This document shows, in pieces, positions 33,084 to 41,838 of a DNA stretch of 64,000 nucleotides. Origin of the DNA: Plantactinospora sp040120695 (GTDB lineage Bacteria > Actinomycetota > Actinomycetes > Mycobacteriales > Micromonosporaceae). The stretch's first letter is position 1, and the number at the start of each line of letters is the position of its first letter. Under the pieces are notes generated by a model that worked only from the letters and a program-made list of their open reading frames with translations, did not search any database and was not told the origin of the DNA. The stretch is from contig NZ_JBEEAC010000010.1 of assembly GCF_040120695.1 (NCBI RefSeq), forward strand, positions 148,948 to 212,947, written 5' to 3'. A program made the position numbers and the translations under genes.

Positions 33084-33137
33084 GTGAGGAAGGGCCCCCG
33101 CTACAGCAGAAGGCGCTGTGCGGGGGCCCTTCCTTAC
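33084..33137. terminator. Long convergent terminator between mdh and the MBL gene
   Basis: 17-bp stem (33084-33100 with 33121-33137, one G-T) and an inner ACAGC/GCTGT stem. The right arm CGGGGGCCCTTCCTTAC recurs in part at 44003-44018 and 43971-43982, so this is a family of terminator-like repeats. Confidence 0.8.
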
Positions 33138-33141
33138 CGTC

Positions 33142-33960
33142 CTACAGCGGGACGAAGGGCGTACTCAGGTGCGGGGTGCCGAGCGTGGCGGCCGGCCGGG
33201 CGGCCAGCTCGGTGAGCAGCCGCTCCCGCGAGCCCCGGGCGGTGACCGGATCGACCTCGTGCGCGTACGGCAGCTCGGGGGCGACCAGTTGCAACGCGTG
33301 TACCAGCAGGTCGCCGGTGAGTAGCAGGGTCTGGTCGGCGTACTCGACCAGTACCGACTGGTGCCCGGGGGTGTGCCCGGGGGTGGCCAGCACCCGTACC
33401 TCAGGGGCGAGCCGGAGGTCGCCGTCGAGCGCGTCCAGCTGGCCGGTGGCGGTGAGCGGGTCGAGCAGGTAGCCGGTGATCCCGGCCGGGTCGTGCCGGC
33501 CAACGGCCGCGATCTCGGCCCGTTGCAGCAGGTAGCGAGCGTTGCCGAAGTACGGCGTACCGGCCGCGCCGGTGACCGCCCAGCCGATGTGGTCGGTGTG
33601 CAGGTGGGTGAGTACCACCGTGTCGACCTGCTCCGGCGTGATGCCGGCGGCGGCGAGTTCGGCCGGCAGTCGCCCGGGGGTCGGTGCCCACCTTCGGGCG
33701 GGGGCGTCGGCGGGGCCGATGCCGGCGTCGACCAGGATCACCCGGCCGGCCGCCGGACCGTCGTCGAAGCGGAGCGCGAAGCACCGGAACGGCAGCTGCC
33801 ACTGCCCGTCGGCGGTCACCGCGCCCGGGTCGCGTTCGTCGGCCAGTTGCCAGTGTGCGGCGGTTGCGGTCGGGAATGCCTCGGTACGGGGTTGGAAGAA
33901 CAACCCCTCGGCGTCCGGTAGCGCGATGACGGTGATCGGACCTACGGAACAGCTGATCAT
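33142..33960 (-). CDS. MBL-fold metallohydrolase
   Basis: 272 aa, metallo-beta-lactamase-fold hydrolase with the zinc motif THLHTDH (H119, H121, D123, H124). VILVDAGIG comes upstream, then TPGHTPGHQSVLV and LLLTGDLLVH. The layout resembles quorum-quenching lactonase-like or general MBL hydrolases; the substrate is not deducible. ATG 33960 is taken because the upstream frame is the antisense of icd. GGGAGG lies 12 bases upstream, a little far. It is divergent from icd with 81 bp between starts. Confidence 0.87.
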   Translation of the reverse strand: MISCSVGPITVIALPDAEGLFFQPRTEAFPTATAAHWQLADERDPGAVTADGQWQLPFRCFALRFDDGPAAGRVILVDAGIGPADAPARRWAPTPGRLPAELAAAGITPEQVDTVVLTHLHTDHIGWAVTGAAGTPYFGNARYLLQRAEIAAVGRHDPAGITGYLLDPLTATGQLDALDGDLRLAPEVRVLATPGHTPGHQSVLVEYADQTLLLTGDLLVHALQLVAPELPYAHEVDPVTARGSRERLLTELAARPAATLGTPHLSTPFVPL

Positions 33961-34041
33961 GGCAGGCAGTGTATTGCCTCCCGACGCCATCCAGTACGCT
34001 CGTACTGCTAGAGCAGATGACCCGGAGAGGAGCGCCGGCCG

Positions 34042-35259
34042 ATGGCGAAGATCAAGGTTACGAACCCGGTTGTGGAAATCGACGGCGACGAGATGACCCG
34101 GATCATCTGGAAGCAGATTCGCGATCAGTTGATCCTGCCGTACCTCGACGTCGACCTGCACTATTACGACCTGTCGATCCAGTACCGCGACGAGACCGAC
34201 GACCAGGTGACGGTCGACGCGGCGAACGCGATCAAGCAACACGGCGTGGGCGTCAAGTGCGCCACCATCACCCCGGACGAGGCCCGGGTGGAGGAGTTCG
34301 GCCTCAAGAAGATGTGGCGTTCGCCGAACGGCACGATCCGGAACATCCTCGGCGGCGTGGTCTTCCGCGAGCCGATCATCATGTCCAACGTCCCCCGGCT
34401 GGTACCGGGCTGGACCAAGCCGATCATCATCGGCCGGCACGCGCACGGCGACCAGTACAAGGCGACCGACTTCGTGGTGCCGGGCCCGGGCACGGTGACC
34501 ATCACCTACACGCCGACCGACGGCGGCGCCCCGATCGAGATGGAGGTGGCGAACTTCCCGGGTGGCGGCGTCACGATGGGGATGTACAACTTCGACGACT
34601 CGATCCGGGACTTCGCCCGCGCATCCTTCCGGTACGGGCTCGACCGCGGCTACCCGGTCTACCTCTCCACCAAGAACACCATCCTCAAGGCGTACGACGG
34701 CCGGTTCAAGGACCTCTTCGCCGAGGTCTTCGAGGCCGAGTTCGCCGCGGAGTTCGCCGCCGCCGGCATCACCTACGAGCACCGGCTGATCGACGACATG
34801 GTCGCCGCCGCGCTGAAGTGGGAGGGTGGCTTCGTCTGGGCCTGTAAGAACTACGACGGTGACGTGCAGTCCGACACCGTGGCGCAGGGCTTCGGCTCGC
34901 TGGGCCTGATGACCTCGGTGCTGATGACCCCGGACGGCCGTACTGTCGAGGCCGAGGCGGCGCACGGCACGGTCACCCGGCACTACCGGCAGTGGCAGAA
35001 GGGCGAGAAGACCTCGACCAACCCGATCGCGTCGATCTTCGCCTGGACCCGGGGGCTGGCGCACCGGGGCAAGCTGGACGGCACCCCCGAGGTGACCCGG
35101 TTCGCCGAGACCCTGGAGCAGGTCTGCGTGCAGACCGTCGAGGGCGGCCAGATGACCAAGGACCTGGCGCTGCTCATCTCCCGGGACGCCCCGTGGCTGA
35201 CCACCGACGAGTTCATGGCCGCCCTGGACGGCAACCTGGCCCGCAGGCTCGCCGCCTGA
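34042..35259 (+). CDS. icd: NADP-dependent isocitrate dehydrogenase (homodimeric, type II)
   Basis: 405 aa, oxidative decarboxylation of isocitrate to 2-oxoglutarate with NADPH. It is the eukaryote-like short dimeric form: VVEIDGDEMTRIIWKQIRD start, substrate loop KKMWRSPNGTIRNILGG, GRHAHGDQYKATD, metal-binding DDMVAAALKWEGGFVWACKN and NADP segment AAHGTVTRHYRQWQKGEKTS. GGAGAGGAG lies ahead of the ATG. With mdh, sucCD and ppc in the same window it supports an ordinary aerobic TCA cycle. Confidence 0.95.
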   Translation: MAKIKVTNPVVEIDGDEMTRIIWKQIRDQLILPYLDVDLHYYDLSIQYRDETDDQVTVDAANAIKQHGVGVKCATITPDEARVEEFGLKKMWRSPNGTIRNILGGVVFREPIIMSNVPRLVPGWTKPIIIGRHAHGDQYKATDFVVPGPGTVTITYTPTDGGAPIEMEVANFPGGGVTMGMYNFDDSIRDFARASFRYGLDRGYPVYLSTKNTILKAYDGRFKDLFAEVFEAEFAAEFAAAGITYEHRLIDDMVAAALKWEGGFVWACKNYDGDVQSDTVAQGFGSLGLMTSVLMTPDGRTVEAEAAHGTVTRHYRQWQKGEKTSTNPIASIFAWTRGLAHRGKLDGTPEVTRFAETLEQVCVQTVEGGQMTKDLALLISRDAPWLTTDEFMAALDGNLARRLAA

Positions 35260-35555
35260 CCTCACGTGGGCCGGCGCGTGAAGCGACGAACGTCCAAGAT
35301 CGTCCCTTTTGCGCCGTTACCGCCCAGGGGGTGACGTCGTTGCACAGGGTGGACGTGATGCCAGTCGCGTCCAGGAAGACCGGCCCGGTCACGGCCGCCG
35401 CGAGAGGCCCGTACCGGATGGAACGGTCTTCCCGGCTGTTGCGCACAGCCGGCCGTCCCTTCCCTGCGGGGGGCCCTGTCCCGGGCCCCCCGCGCCCTCA
35501 TCTCCGGTCCGCCAACGAGTTCCGCGCGGTCACTCCTCGACCGAGTACCGCACGG
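35260..35555. other. Intergenic region with a terminator hairpin
   Basis: A perfect 11-bp stem GCGGGGGGCCC / GGGCCCCCCGC (35466-35493, 6-nt loop) probably ends icd or the facing transcript. A minus-strand frame from a GTG at 35446 (77 codons, overlapping the icd end; GGAAGGGA about 10 bases upstream) could encode a small protein, but nothing in it is recognisable. I leave it uncalled. Confidence 0.5.
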
Positions 35556-35999
35556 TCACTCCTCGACCGGGGCCAGCGTCACCCGACCGTCCTCGGCCAC
35601 CTGCCAGCCCGGGTTGTGCGCGACCTCCCAGAGCAGGTCGTTCGGGTCCGAGAAGTAACCGTGGTAGCCGCCGAAGGCGGCGCGCTGCCCGGACTTGACC
35701 ACCGTCGCCCCGGCGGCGGCCGCCCGGGCCAGTACCCGGTCGACCTCCGCCGGACTCTCGACGTTGTGCGACAGGGTGAAGCCGGTCGGTGCGGGCAGCA
35801 GCGGCGTCCCGGCACCGAGGTCGGCGGCGAACGCCTCCGCCTCGAAGAGCCCGAGCACCACCCCCGGGGCCACCTGGAAAAAGAGGATCTCGTCCGGTAC
35901 GTCCAGGGTCGGCGTCCAGCCCAGCCCGTCGACGTAGAAGTCCCGGGCCCGGTCCAGGTCCCGGGTGGCCACCGTGAGGAAGTGCACGCGCTGCTCCAT
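35556..35999 (-). CDS. VOC-superfamily (glyoxalase-like) protein
   Basis: 147 aa with two beta-alpha-beta-beta-beta modules: first about 1-65 (VHFLTVATRDLDRARDFYVD, VVLGLFEAE), second about 70-140 (LSHNVESPAEVDRVLARAA, GGYHGYFSDPNDLLWEVAHN). The likely metal or substrate positions (His in VHFL, Glu in GLFE, His in SHN, Glu in WEV) are present, as in many uncharacterised VOC dioxygenase/lyase relatives. Substrate unknown. It ends with a short acidic VEE tail. Confidence 0.87.
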   Translation of the reverse strand: MEQRVHFLTVATRDLDRARDFYVDGLGWTPTLDVPDEILFFQVAPGVVLGLFEAEAFAADLGAGTPLLPAPTGFTLSHNVESPAEVDRVLARAAAAGATVVKSGQRAAFGGYHGYFSDPNDLLWEVAHNPGWQVAEDGRVTLAPVEE

Positions 36000-36102
36000 G
36001 ACCAGTCATTGTCCGACCCGTCCGGGGCCGGCGGTGCCGGGATCGTCGAGTTGCCCGGAGCGGGCCCGCCGAACCCGGCCCACCGGCCCGGATGGTCCGC
36101 GG

Positions 36103-36672
36103 TCAGTCCCGGCTGTCGGTCCGCGGGCCCTCCTCCGGGCCGCCGCCGGGCGGCTTCGGGCGGTGCCCCGCACAGGCCCGTTCGGCGGACCTGAAGGTTT
36201 CCGACTGTGGATCGAGGTCGGGTCCGCCCTCGATCCGGATCCCGCCGTCCGGCTCCGGGTCCGGGAACTTCGGTACGCCGTTCTCCCGCATGCACCGGGA
36301 GTACTCCCGGATCCGCTGTTGCGCCTGCGGGTCGAGTTTCGGCGGCTCACCCCCGTTCGGCAGATACTCCTGGCACTTCCGCTGCGCGGCATCCATCTTC
36401 GCCCGGTCGGTGCCCTCCGGCGCCCGCAGCCGGACCGCCCCGCCCTCGACCTCCGGATCGGGGAAGTCCGGTATCCCGTTCTCCCGCATGCACTGGCCGA
36501 ACCGGCGAGCCCGGTCCTCCTCGTCCACCGGTTCCTTCCCACCGCCGCCATCGCTGGCACTGGCGGTGGGACCGCCGGCCGTGGCGATCCCCGGGTCCCG
36601 GTCGGTCCCGCCGCATCCGGCCACGCCGACCAGCAGCAGCAGACCGAGCAGCAGACCGGTTCTGGTGCGCAT
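36103..36672 (-). CDS. Lipoprotein with two CMRENG-x-P-x-FPDP repeats
   Basis: 189 aa. Signal MRTRTGLLLGLLLLVGVAG then Cys20. The mature part contains two copies of a short module: FGQCMRENGIPDFPDPEVEG and YSRCMRENGVPKFPDPEPDG, each with one Cys. Such modules are common in secreted actinobacterial proteins encoded beside two-component systems and export pumps; no activity is known to me. GGAGG lies 10 bases before the ATG at 36672. It is divergent from the OmpR-type regulator gene (125 bp between starts), which probably controls it (inference). Confidence 0.82.
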   Translation of the reverse strand: MRTRTGLLLGLLLLVGVAGCGGTDRDPGIATAGGPTASASDGGGGKEPVDEEDRARRFGQCMRENGIPDFPDPEVEGGAVRLRAPEGTDRAKMDAAQRKCQEYLPNGGEPPKLDPQAQQRIREYSRCMRENGVPKFPDPEPDGGIRIEGGPDLDPQSETFRSAERACAGHRPKPPGGGPEEGPRTDSRD

Positions 36673-36796
36673 CGTCGTACCACCTCCGTTCCGACCGGCG
36701 GTCGCCGGCCGTGCCCAGTAGAGCCGGAGGCACCTTTCCCGGGCGTCACGGAATGCGTTGACACCCGGGTTACCCGACCCCGTGCACCATGGGCGG

Positions 36797-37453
36797 ATGC
36801 GGATCCTGGTGGTGGAGGACGAACGGCTGCTCGCCGACACGGTGGCCCAGGGGCTGCGCCGGGACGCCCACGCGGTCGACGTCGTGCACGACGGCGGTGC
36901 CGCGCTGGAGCGGGTCGGCGTACACGACTACGACGTGGTGGTGCTCGACCGTGACCTGCCGGTGGTGCACGGCGACGAGGTCTGCCGGGCGATCGTCCGG
37001 CACGAGTCCCCGGTCCGGGTACTGATGCTGACCGCCGCCGCCGGAGTCGACGACCGGGTCGGCGGGCTGGCCCTGGGCGCCGACGACTACCTGCCGAAGC
37101 CCTTCGCGTTCCGGGAACTGGCCGCCCGGGTGGCCGCACTCGGGCGCCGGTCCCGGTCGGCCGCACCGCCGGTGCTGGAGCGGGCCGGGGTACGCCTCGA
37201 CCCGCACCGCCGGGAGGTCCACCGGGACGGCCGGTACGTCCCGCTCTCCCGTAAGGAGTTCGCGGTCCTCGCCGAGCTGCTCCGCGCCGACGGTGCCGCG
37301 GTCTCCGCCGAGCGGTTGCTGGAGAAGGCCTGGGACGAGCACGCCGACCCGTTCACCCACGCGGTACGGATGGCGATCCTCAAGCTGCGTCGCAAGCTCG
37401 GCGACCCGCCGATCGTGCTCACCGAGCCCGGGGTGGGGTACCGGATCCCGTGA
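36797..37453 (+). CDS. OmpR-family response regulator
   Basis: 218 aa. Receiver domain starting MRILVVEDERLLAD with phosphoacceptor D in VVVLDRDLPV, T in LMLTAAA and K in YLPKPFAF. C-terminal winged helix with LSRKEFAVLAELL, the recognition helix region HAVRMAILKLRRKL and EPGVGYRIP. ATG 36797 fits the conserved start; an upstream in-frame start at 36758 would add non-homologous residues. GTGA overlap with the kinase gene gives translational coupling. Confidence 0.93.
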   Translation: MRILVVEDERLLADTVAQGLRRDAHAVDVVHDGGAALERVGVHDYDVVVLDRDLPVVHGDEVCRAIVRHESPVRVLMLTAAAGVDDRVGGLALGADDYLPKPFAFRELAARVAALGRRSRSAAPPVLERAGVRLDPHRREVHRDGRYVPLSRKEFAVLAELLRADGAAVSAERLLEKAWDEHADPFTHAVRMAILKLRRKLGDPPIVLTEPGVGYRIP

Positions 37454-38670
37454 GACGTCTCTCGCCGGCCAGGCTGACCATCCGGGCCCGGCTCACCCTG
37501 GTCTACGGCGGGCTTTTCCTCCTCGCCGGCCTGCTGCTGCTCGGCGTGACGTACGCCCTGATGTCGCAGCGGCTGCCGGAGAACTCCACCTTCACGGTGA
37601 ACCGGGTCGGGCCGGCGCCCGGGGAGACGACGCCACCACCGGCGGGGTACGACGGCGACGGCGTCTCGGTACGCGGCGACGACGTCGGGCTGCCGTGGTC
37701 GGACGAGATGGAGCAGGTGACCCGGATGGTCGGCCAGGCCCGACAGGACGCCCTGGAGGCGCTGCTCACCCAGGGCGGGATCGCGCTGGTCGTGGTCGGT
37801 GCCGCCGCGACCGCGTTCGGTTGGCTGATCGCCGGCCGGCTGCTCCAGCCGCTGCACCGGGTCACCGAGACGGCCCGGCGGATCGCCAGCGCGCCGGACG
37901 CCGACCGCGGCCTGCACGAACGGATCGCGTTGACCGGTCCGCCGGACGAGATCAGGGAACTCGCCGACACCTTCGACCTGATGCTGGCCCGGCTGGACGA
38001 CGCCTTCGACAGCCAGCGGCGGTTCATCGGCAACGCGTCGCACGAGCTGCGTACCCCGCTCACGCTGAACCGGACCCTGCTGGAGGTGATGGTCCCCGGC
38101 TCGACCTCGCCCGAGCTGCGCCAGCTCGGCAGTACGCTGCTGGCGGTCAACGCCCGGCACGAACGGCTGATCGACGGGCTCCTGCTGCTGGCCCGATCGG
38201 AGCACGAGGTGGCCGAACGCTCCTATGTGGACCTGGCGGATGTGCTGGAGCACGTCGTCACGCAGGTGCCGCCCGGTCCGGTGACCGTGAACACCGAGGC
38301 GGCCGAGGCGCCCACCACCGGCAGTTCGGTGCTGCTCGAACGGCTGGTGCAGAACCTGGTCGAGAACGGCGTCCGGCACAACGTCCCCGAGCACGGCTGG
38401 GTACGGGTCAGCAGCGGTACCGGCCCGGACGGCACCGCGCGGGTACGGGTGGAGAACACCGGGCCGGTGGTGGCGCCGTACGAGATATCGAGCCTGTTCG
38501 AGCCATTCCGGCGGCTCGGCGGCGATCGGCTCGCCGGCAACCCGCCCGGGGCCGGACTGGGACTGTCGATCGTCCGGGCGATCGCCCGGGCACACGGCGG
38601 CACGGTGGAGGCCGAACCCCGATCCGGCGGCGGCCTGGTGGTCACCGTCGTCCTGCCCGCCGCCGACTAG
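37450..38670 (+). CDS. Sensor histidine kinase (HAMP-HisKA-HATPase)
   Basis: 406 aa membrane kinase, partner of the OmpR regulator. TM1 about 17-40 (LVYGGLFLLAGLLLLGVTYA), an external loop of about 75 residues, TM2 about 112-132. Then a HAMP linker (LLQPLHRVTETARRIA), HisKA with phosphoacceptor His in NASHELRTPL, N box QNLVENGVRHN, and G2 box GAGLGLSIVRAIARAHGG. The external loop is Pro/Gly/Asp-rich without a known sensor fold. The GTG start overlaps the regulator stop. Confidence 0.93.
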   Translation: MRRLSPARLTIRARLTLVYGGLFLLAGLLLLGVTYALMSQRLPENSTFTVNRVGPAPGETTPPPAGYDGDGVSVRGDDVGLPWSDEMEQVTRMVGQARQDALEALLTQGGIALVVVGAAATAFGWLIAGRLLQPLHRVTETARRIASAPDADRGLHERIALTGPPDEIRELADTFDLMLARLDDAFDSQRRFIGNASHELRTPLTLNRTLLEVMVPGSTSPELRQLGSTLLAVNARHERLIDGLLLLARSEHEVAERSYVDLADVLEHVVTQVPPGPVTVNTEAAEAPTTGSSVLLERLVQNLVENGVRHNVPEHGWVRVSSGTGPDGTARVRVENTGPVVAPYEISSLFEPFRRLGGDRLAGNPPGAGLGLSIVRAIARAHGGTVEAEPRSGGGLVVTVVLPAAD

Positions 38671-38757
38671 GCATCGAGGGCAGCTGCCCCGCCGAGCCAC
38701 GAACCCGGCTCGGCAGCCCGGGATCTCGGTCGGTAGACCGCCCCGCCATGCTCCCGG

Positions 38758-39975
38758 TCAGGCCAGTTTCCGGAATTCGGCCAGCCCGCCGTCGAAGAGG
38801 AAGTCGGCGGTCTGGGTCAACACGATCGCGATCAGGTCCCGGTGCGGGTCGGTGAACCAGGCGGTGCCGTAGCCGCCGGTCCAGCCGTAGCTGCCGGGGG
38901 CCGGGGACGTCTCGTCGGGGGTGACAGCGACCGAGACGCAGTAGCCCCAGCCGTAGCCGTCGAGTATCGGGCCGGCGGTGGCGATCTGCTCCGGCGTCAG
39001 GTGGTTGGTGGTGATCAGCTCGACCGACTTCTCCGACAGCAGTCGCCGGCCCTGGTGCACCCCCCTGTGCAGCAGCAGGCGAGCGAAGGCCAGGTAGTCC
39101 GGCCCGGTCGAGACCAGCCCGCTCGCGCCGGACGGGAAGGTCGGCGGTGCCGTCCAGGCGCCCGGACCGGAGACGTCCCGCTCGGTCAGGGCGCCGGTCT
39201 CCGGATCGGCCGCGCAGAACGCGGCCAACCGGTCGGCGTGCGCGGCGGGCACGGTGAAACCGGTGTCGACCATGCCCAACGGCGCGAAGATCCGGTCCCG
39301 GAGGAACTCCGGCAACGGCCGGCCGGCGGCCCGGGCGACCAGCACGCCCAGCACCTCGGCGGCAGTGTCGTACTGCCAGCGTTCGCCCGGGGAGTGCATC
39401 AGCGGCAGGGTGCCGAAGCGCCGGATCCACTCGTCCGGGTCGTGCGGGGTGCGCGGATCGGGCGGCCCGATCGCCAGCCCCAGCTCGTCGGTGGCGGTGA
39501 CGACCGGGTACGCCGGCTGGAAGCTCGGCTCGAAGAGCAGGCCGTGTCCCATCCGGAAGGTCAGCAGGTCCTCGACGGTGCTCGGGCGTGCCGCCGGGAC
39601 GGTGTCGTCGAGCGGGCCGTCGAGCCGGCGCAGCACGCCGCGCCCGGCCAGCTCGGGCAGCAGCCGGTCGACCGGCTCGTCCAGCCTCAGCCGACCCTCC
39701 TCGACCAGCATCATGGTGGCGACCCCGAGCACCGGCTTGGTCATCGAGGTGATTCGGAAGATGGTGTCGGGGCGCATCGGAGCGGTGCCGTCGACCGACA
39801 GCGTGCCGATCGGGTCGATCCGCACCTTATCGCCCCGGGCCAGCACGGTGACCAGGCCGGGCAGGTTGGCCCTGGCGACCCTGGTGGCCATCGCCTCGTG
39901 CAGCCGGTCCGGTTCGGGCGAGTCGGTCATGGCGGGGAGCCTACGGCCCGGCACCGACAAACTCGGGTCGGACAT
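38758..39975 (-). CDS. Serine beta-lactamase-like hydrolase (class C/PBP4* fold)
   Basis: 405 aa from ATG 39975. The nucleophile motif is SMTK (S-x-x-K) in FRITSMTKPVLGVATMML, the second-Tyr motif appears as YDT (usual Y-x-N; Asn replaced by Thr) in WQYDTAAEVLGVLV, and a HxG-like SYGWTGGYGTAW sits near the end. No signal peptide, so it is a cytoplasmic esterase/peptidase-like member rather than a drug-inactivating enzyme. It starts 7 bp after the galT stop with GATGAGG spaced 5 bases ahead; ATG 39930 is an alternative. Last gene of the galactoside cluster. Confidence 0.85.
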   Translation of the reverse strand: MSDPSLSVPGRRLPAMTDSPEPDRLHEAMATRVARANLPGLVTVLARGDKVRIDPIGTLSVDGTAPMRPDTIFRITSMTKPVLGVATMMLVEEGRLRLDEPVDRLLPELAGRGVLRRLDGPLDDTVPAARPSTVEDLLTFRMGHGLLFEPSFQPAYPVVTATDELGLAIGPPDPRTPHDPDEWIRRFGTLPLMHSPGERWQYDTAAEVLGVLVARAAGRPLPEFLRDRIFAPLGMVDTGFTVPAAHADRLAAFCAADPETGALTERDVSGPGAWTAPPTFPSGASGLVSTGPDYLAFARLLLHRGVHQGRRLLSEKSVELITTNHLTPEQIATAGPILDGYGWGYCVSVAVTPDETSPAPGSYGWTGGYGTAWFTDPHRDLIAIVLTQTADFLFDGGLAEFRKLA

Positions 39976-39982
39976 ACCGGCC

Positions 39983-41058
<1,076 letters not shown>

Positions 41059-41062
<4 letters not shown>

Positions 41063-41838
41063 GACGTCACCTCGCAGAGCAGTAGTTCCGGCACGTGCGC
41101 CCGGAGGATCTCCCGGACCGGTTCGGGCAGGCCGGTGTCGCAGACCAGGGTGTGCGCCTCGCCGAGTTCGGCGAAGGACGAGATCCCCACCGTGGCCCAC
41201 TTGGTGGAGTCGGCCAGCACCACCAGCCGGTCCGTCGCGGCCAGCAGCGCCCGGTTGGTCTCCGCCTCCAGCAGGTTCGGGGTGCTGAACCCGGCCCGCT
41301 CGCTCATCCCGTGCACGCCGAGGAAGACCAGGTCCAGGTGGAGCGAGCGGATGGTGGCCACCGCCACCGGCCCGACCAGCGCGTCGGACGGGGTGCGTTC
41401 CCCGCCGGTGAGCACCACGGTCTGGTCCGGCCGGCCGGACCGGTACAGGATCTCGGCGACCGGGATCGAGTTGGTGACCACGGTCAGCGCCGGCACCCCG
41501 ACCAGCCGGCGGGCGAGTTCGGCGGTGGTCGTACCCGCGGAGAGCGCGACCGCCATCCCGGGGGTGACCAGCCGGGCGGCCTCGGCCGCGATGGCGGCCT
41601 TCTCGGCCCGCTGCCGCACCGACTTGGCCGCGAAGCCCGGCTCGTCGGTCGAACCGGGCCGGGCGGTGGTCGCCCCGCCGTGCACCTTGGCCAGCAGGCC
41701 GCGTTCGGCCAGCGCCTCCAGGTCGCGCCGGATCGTCATGTCGGAGACGCCGAACTCGCCGGCCAGCTCGGTGACCCGGACCCCGCCGGCCGTGCGGACC
41801 CGGTCGAGGATGGCCGCCTGGCGCTGCTGGGCCAGCAT
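41059..41838 (-). CDS. DeoR-family transcriptional regulator
   Basis: 259 aa. N-terminal DeoR helix-turn-helix (QRQAAILDRVRTAGGVRVTE, VSDMTIRRDLEALAERGLL) followed by the DeoRC sugar-phosphate sensor domain (about 75-235: ALSAGTTTAELARRL, VTNSIPVAEIL, TGGERTPSDALVG, VLADSTKWA). It starts in TGATG, overlapping the beta-galactosidase stop, and its stop overlaps the galT start, so it is embedded in the operon it probably controls. The effector should be a phosphorylated sugar of the galactoside path (inference). Confidence 0.92.

Noticed and set aside
35213..35446. 77-codon minus-strand frame downstream of icd
   Set aside because: GTG start with a fair ribosome site, but it overlaps the icd end and shows no recognisable domain; left as uncertain in the intergenic note.
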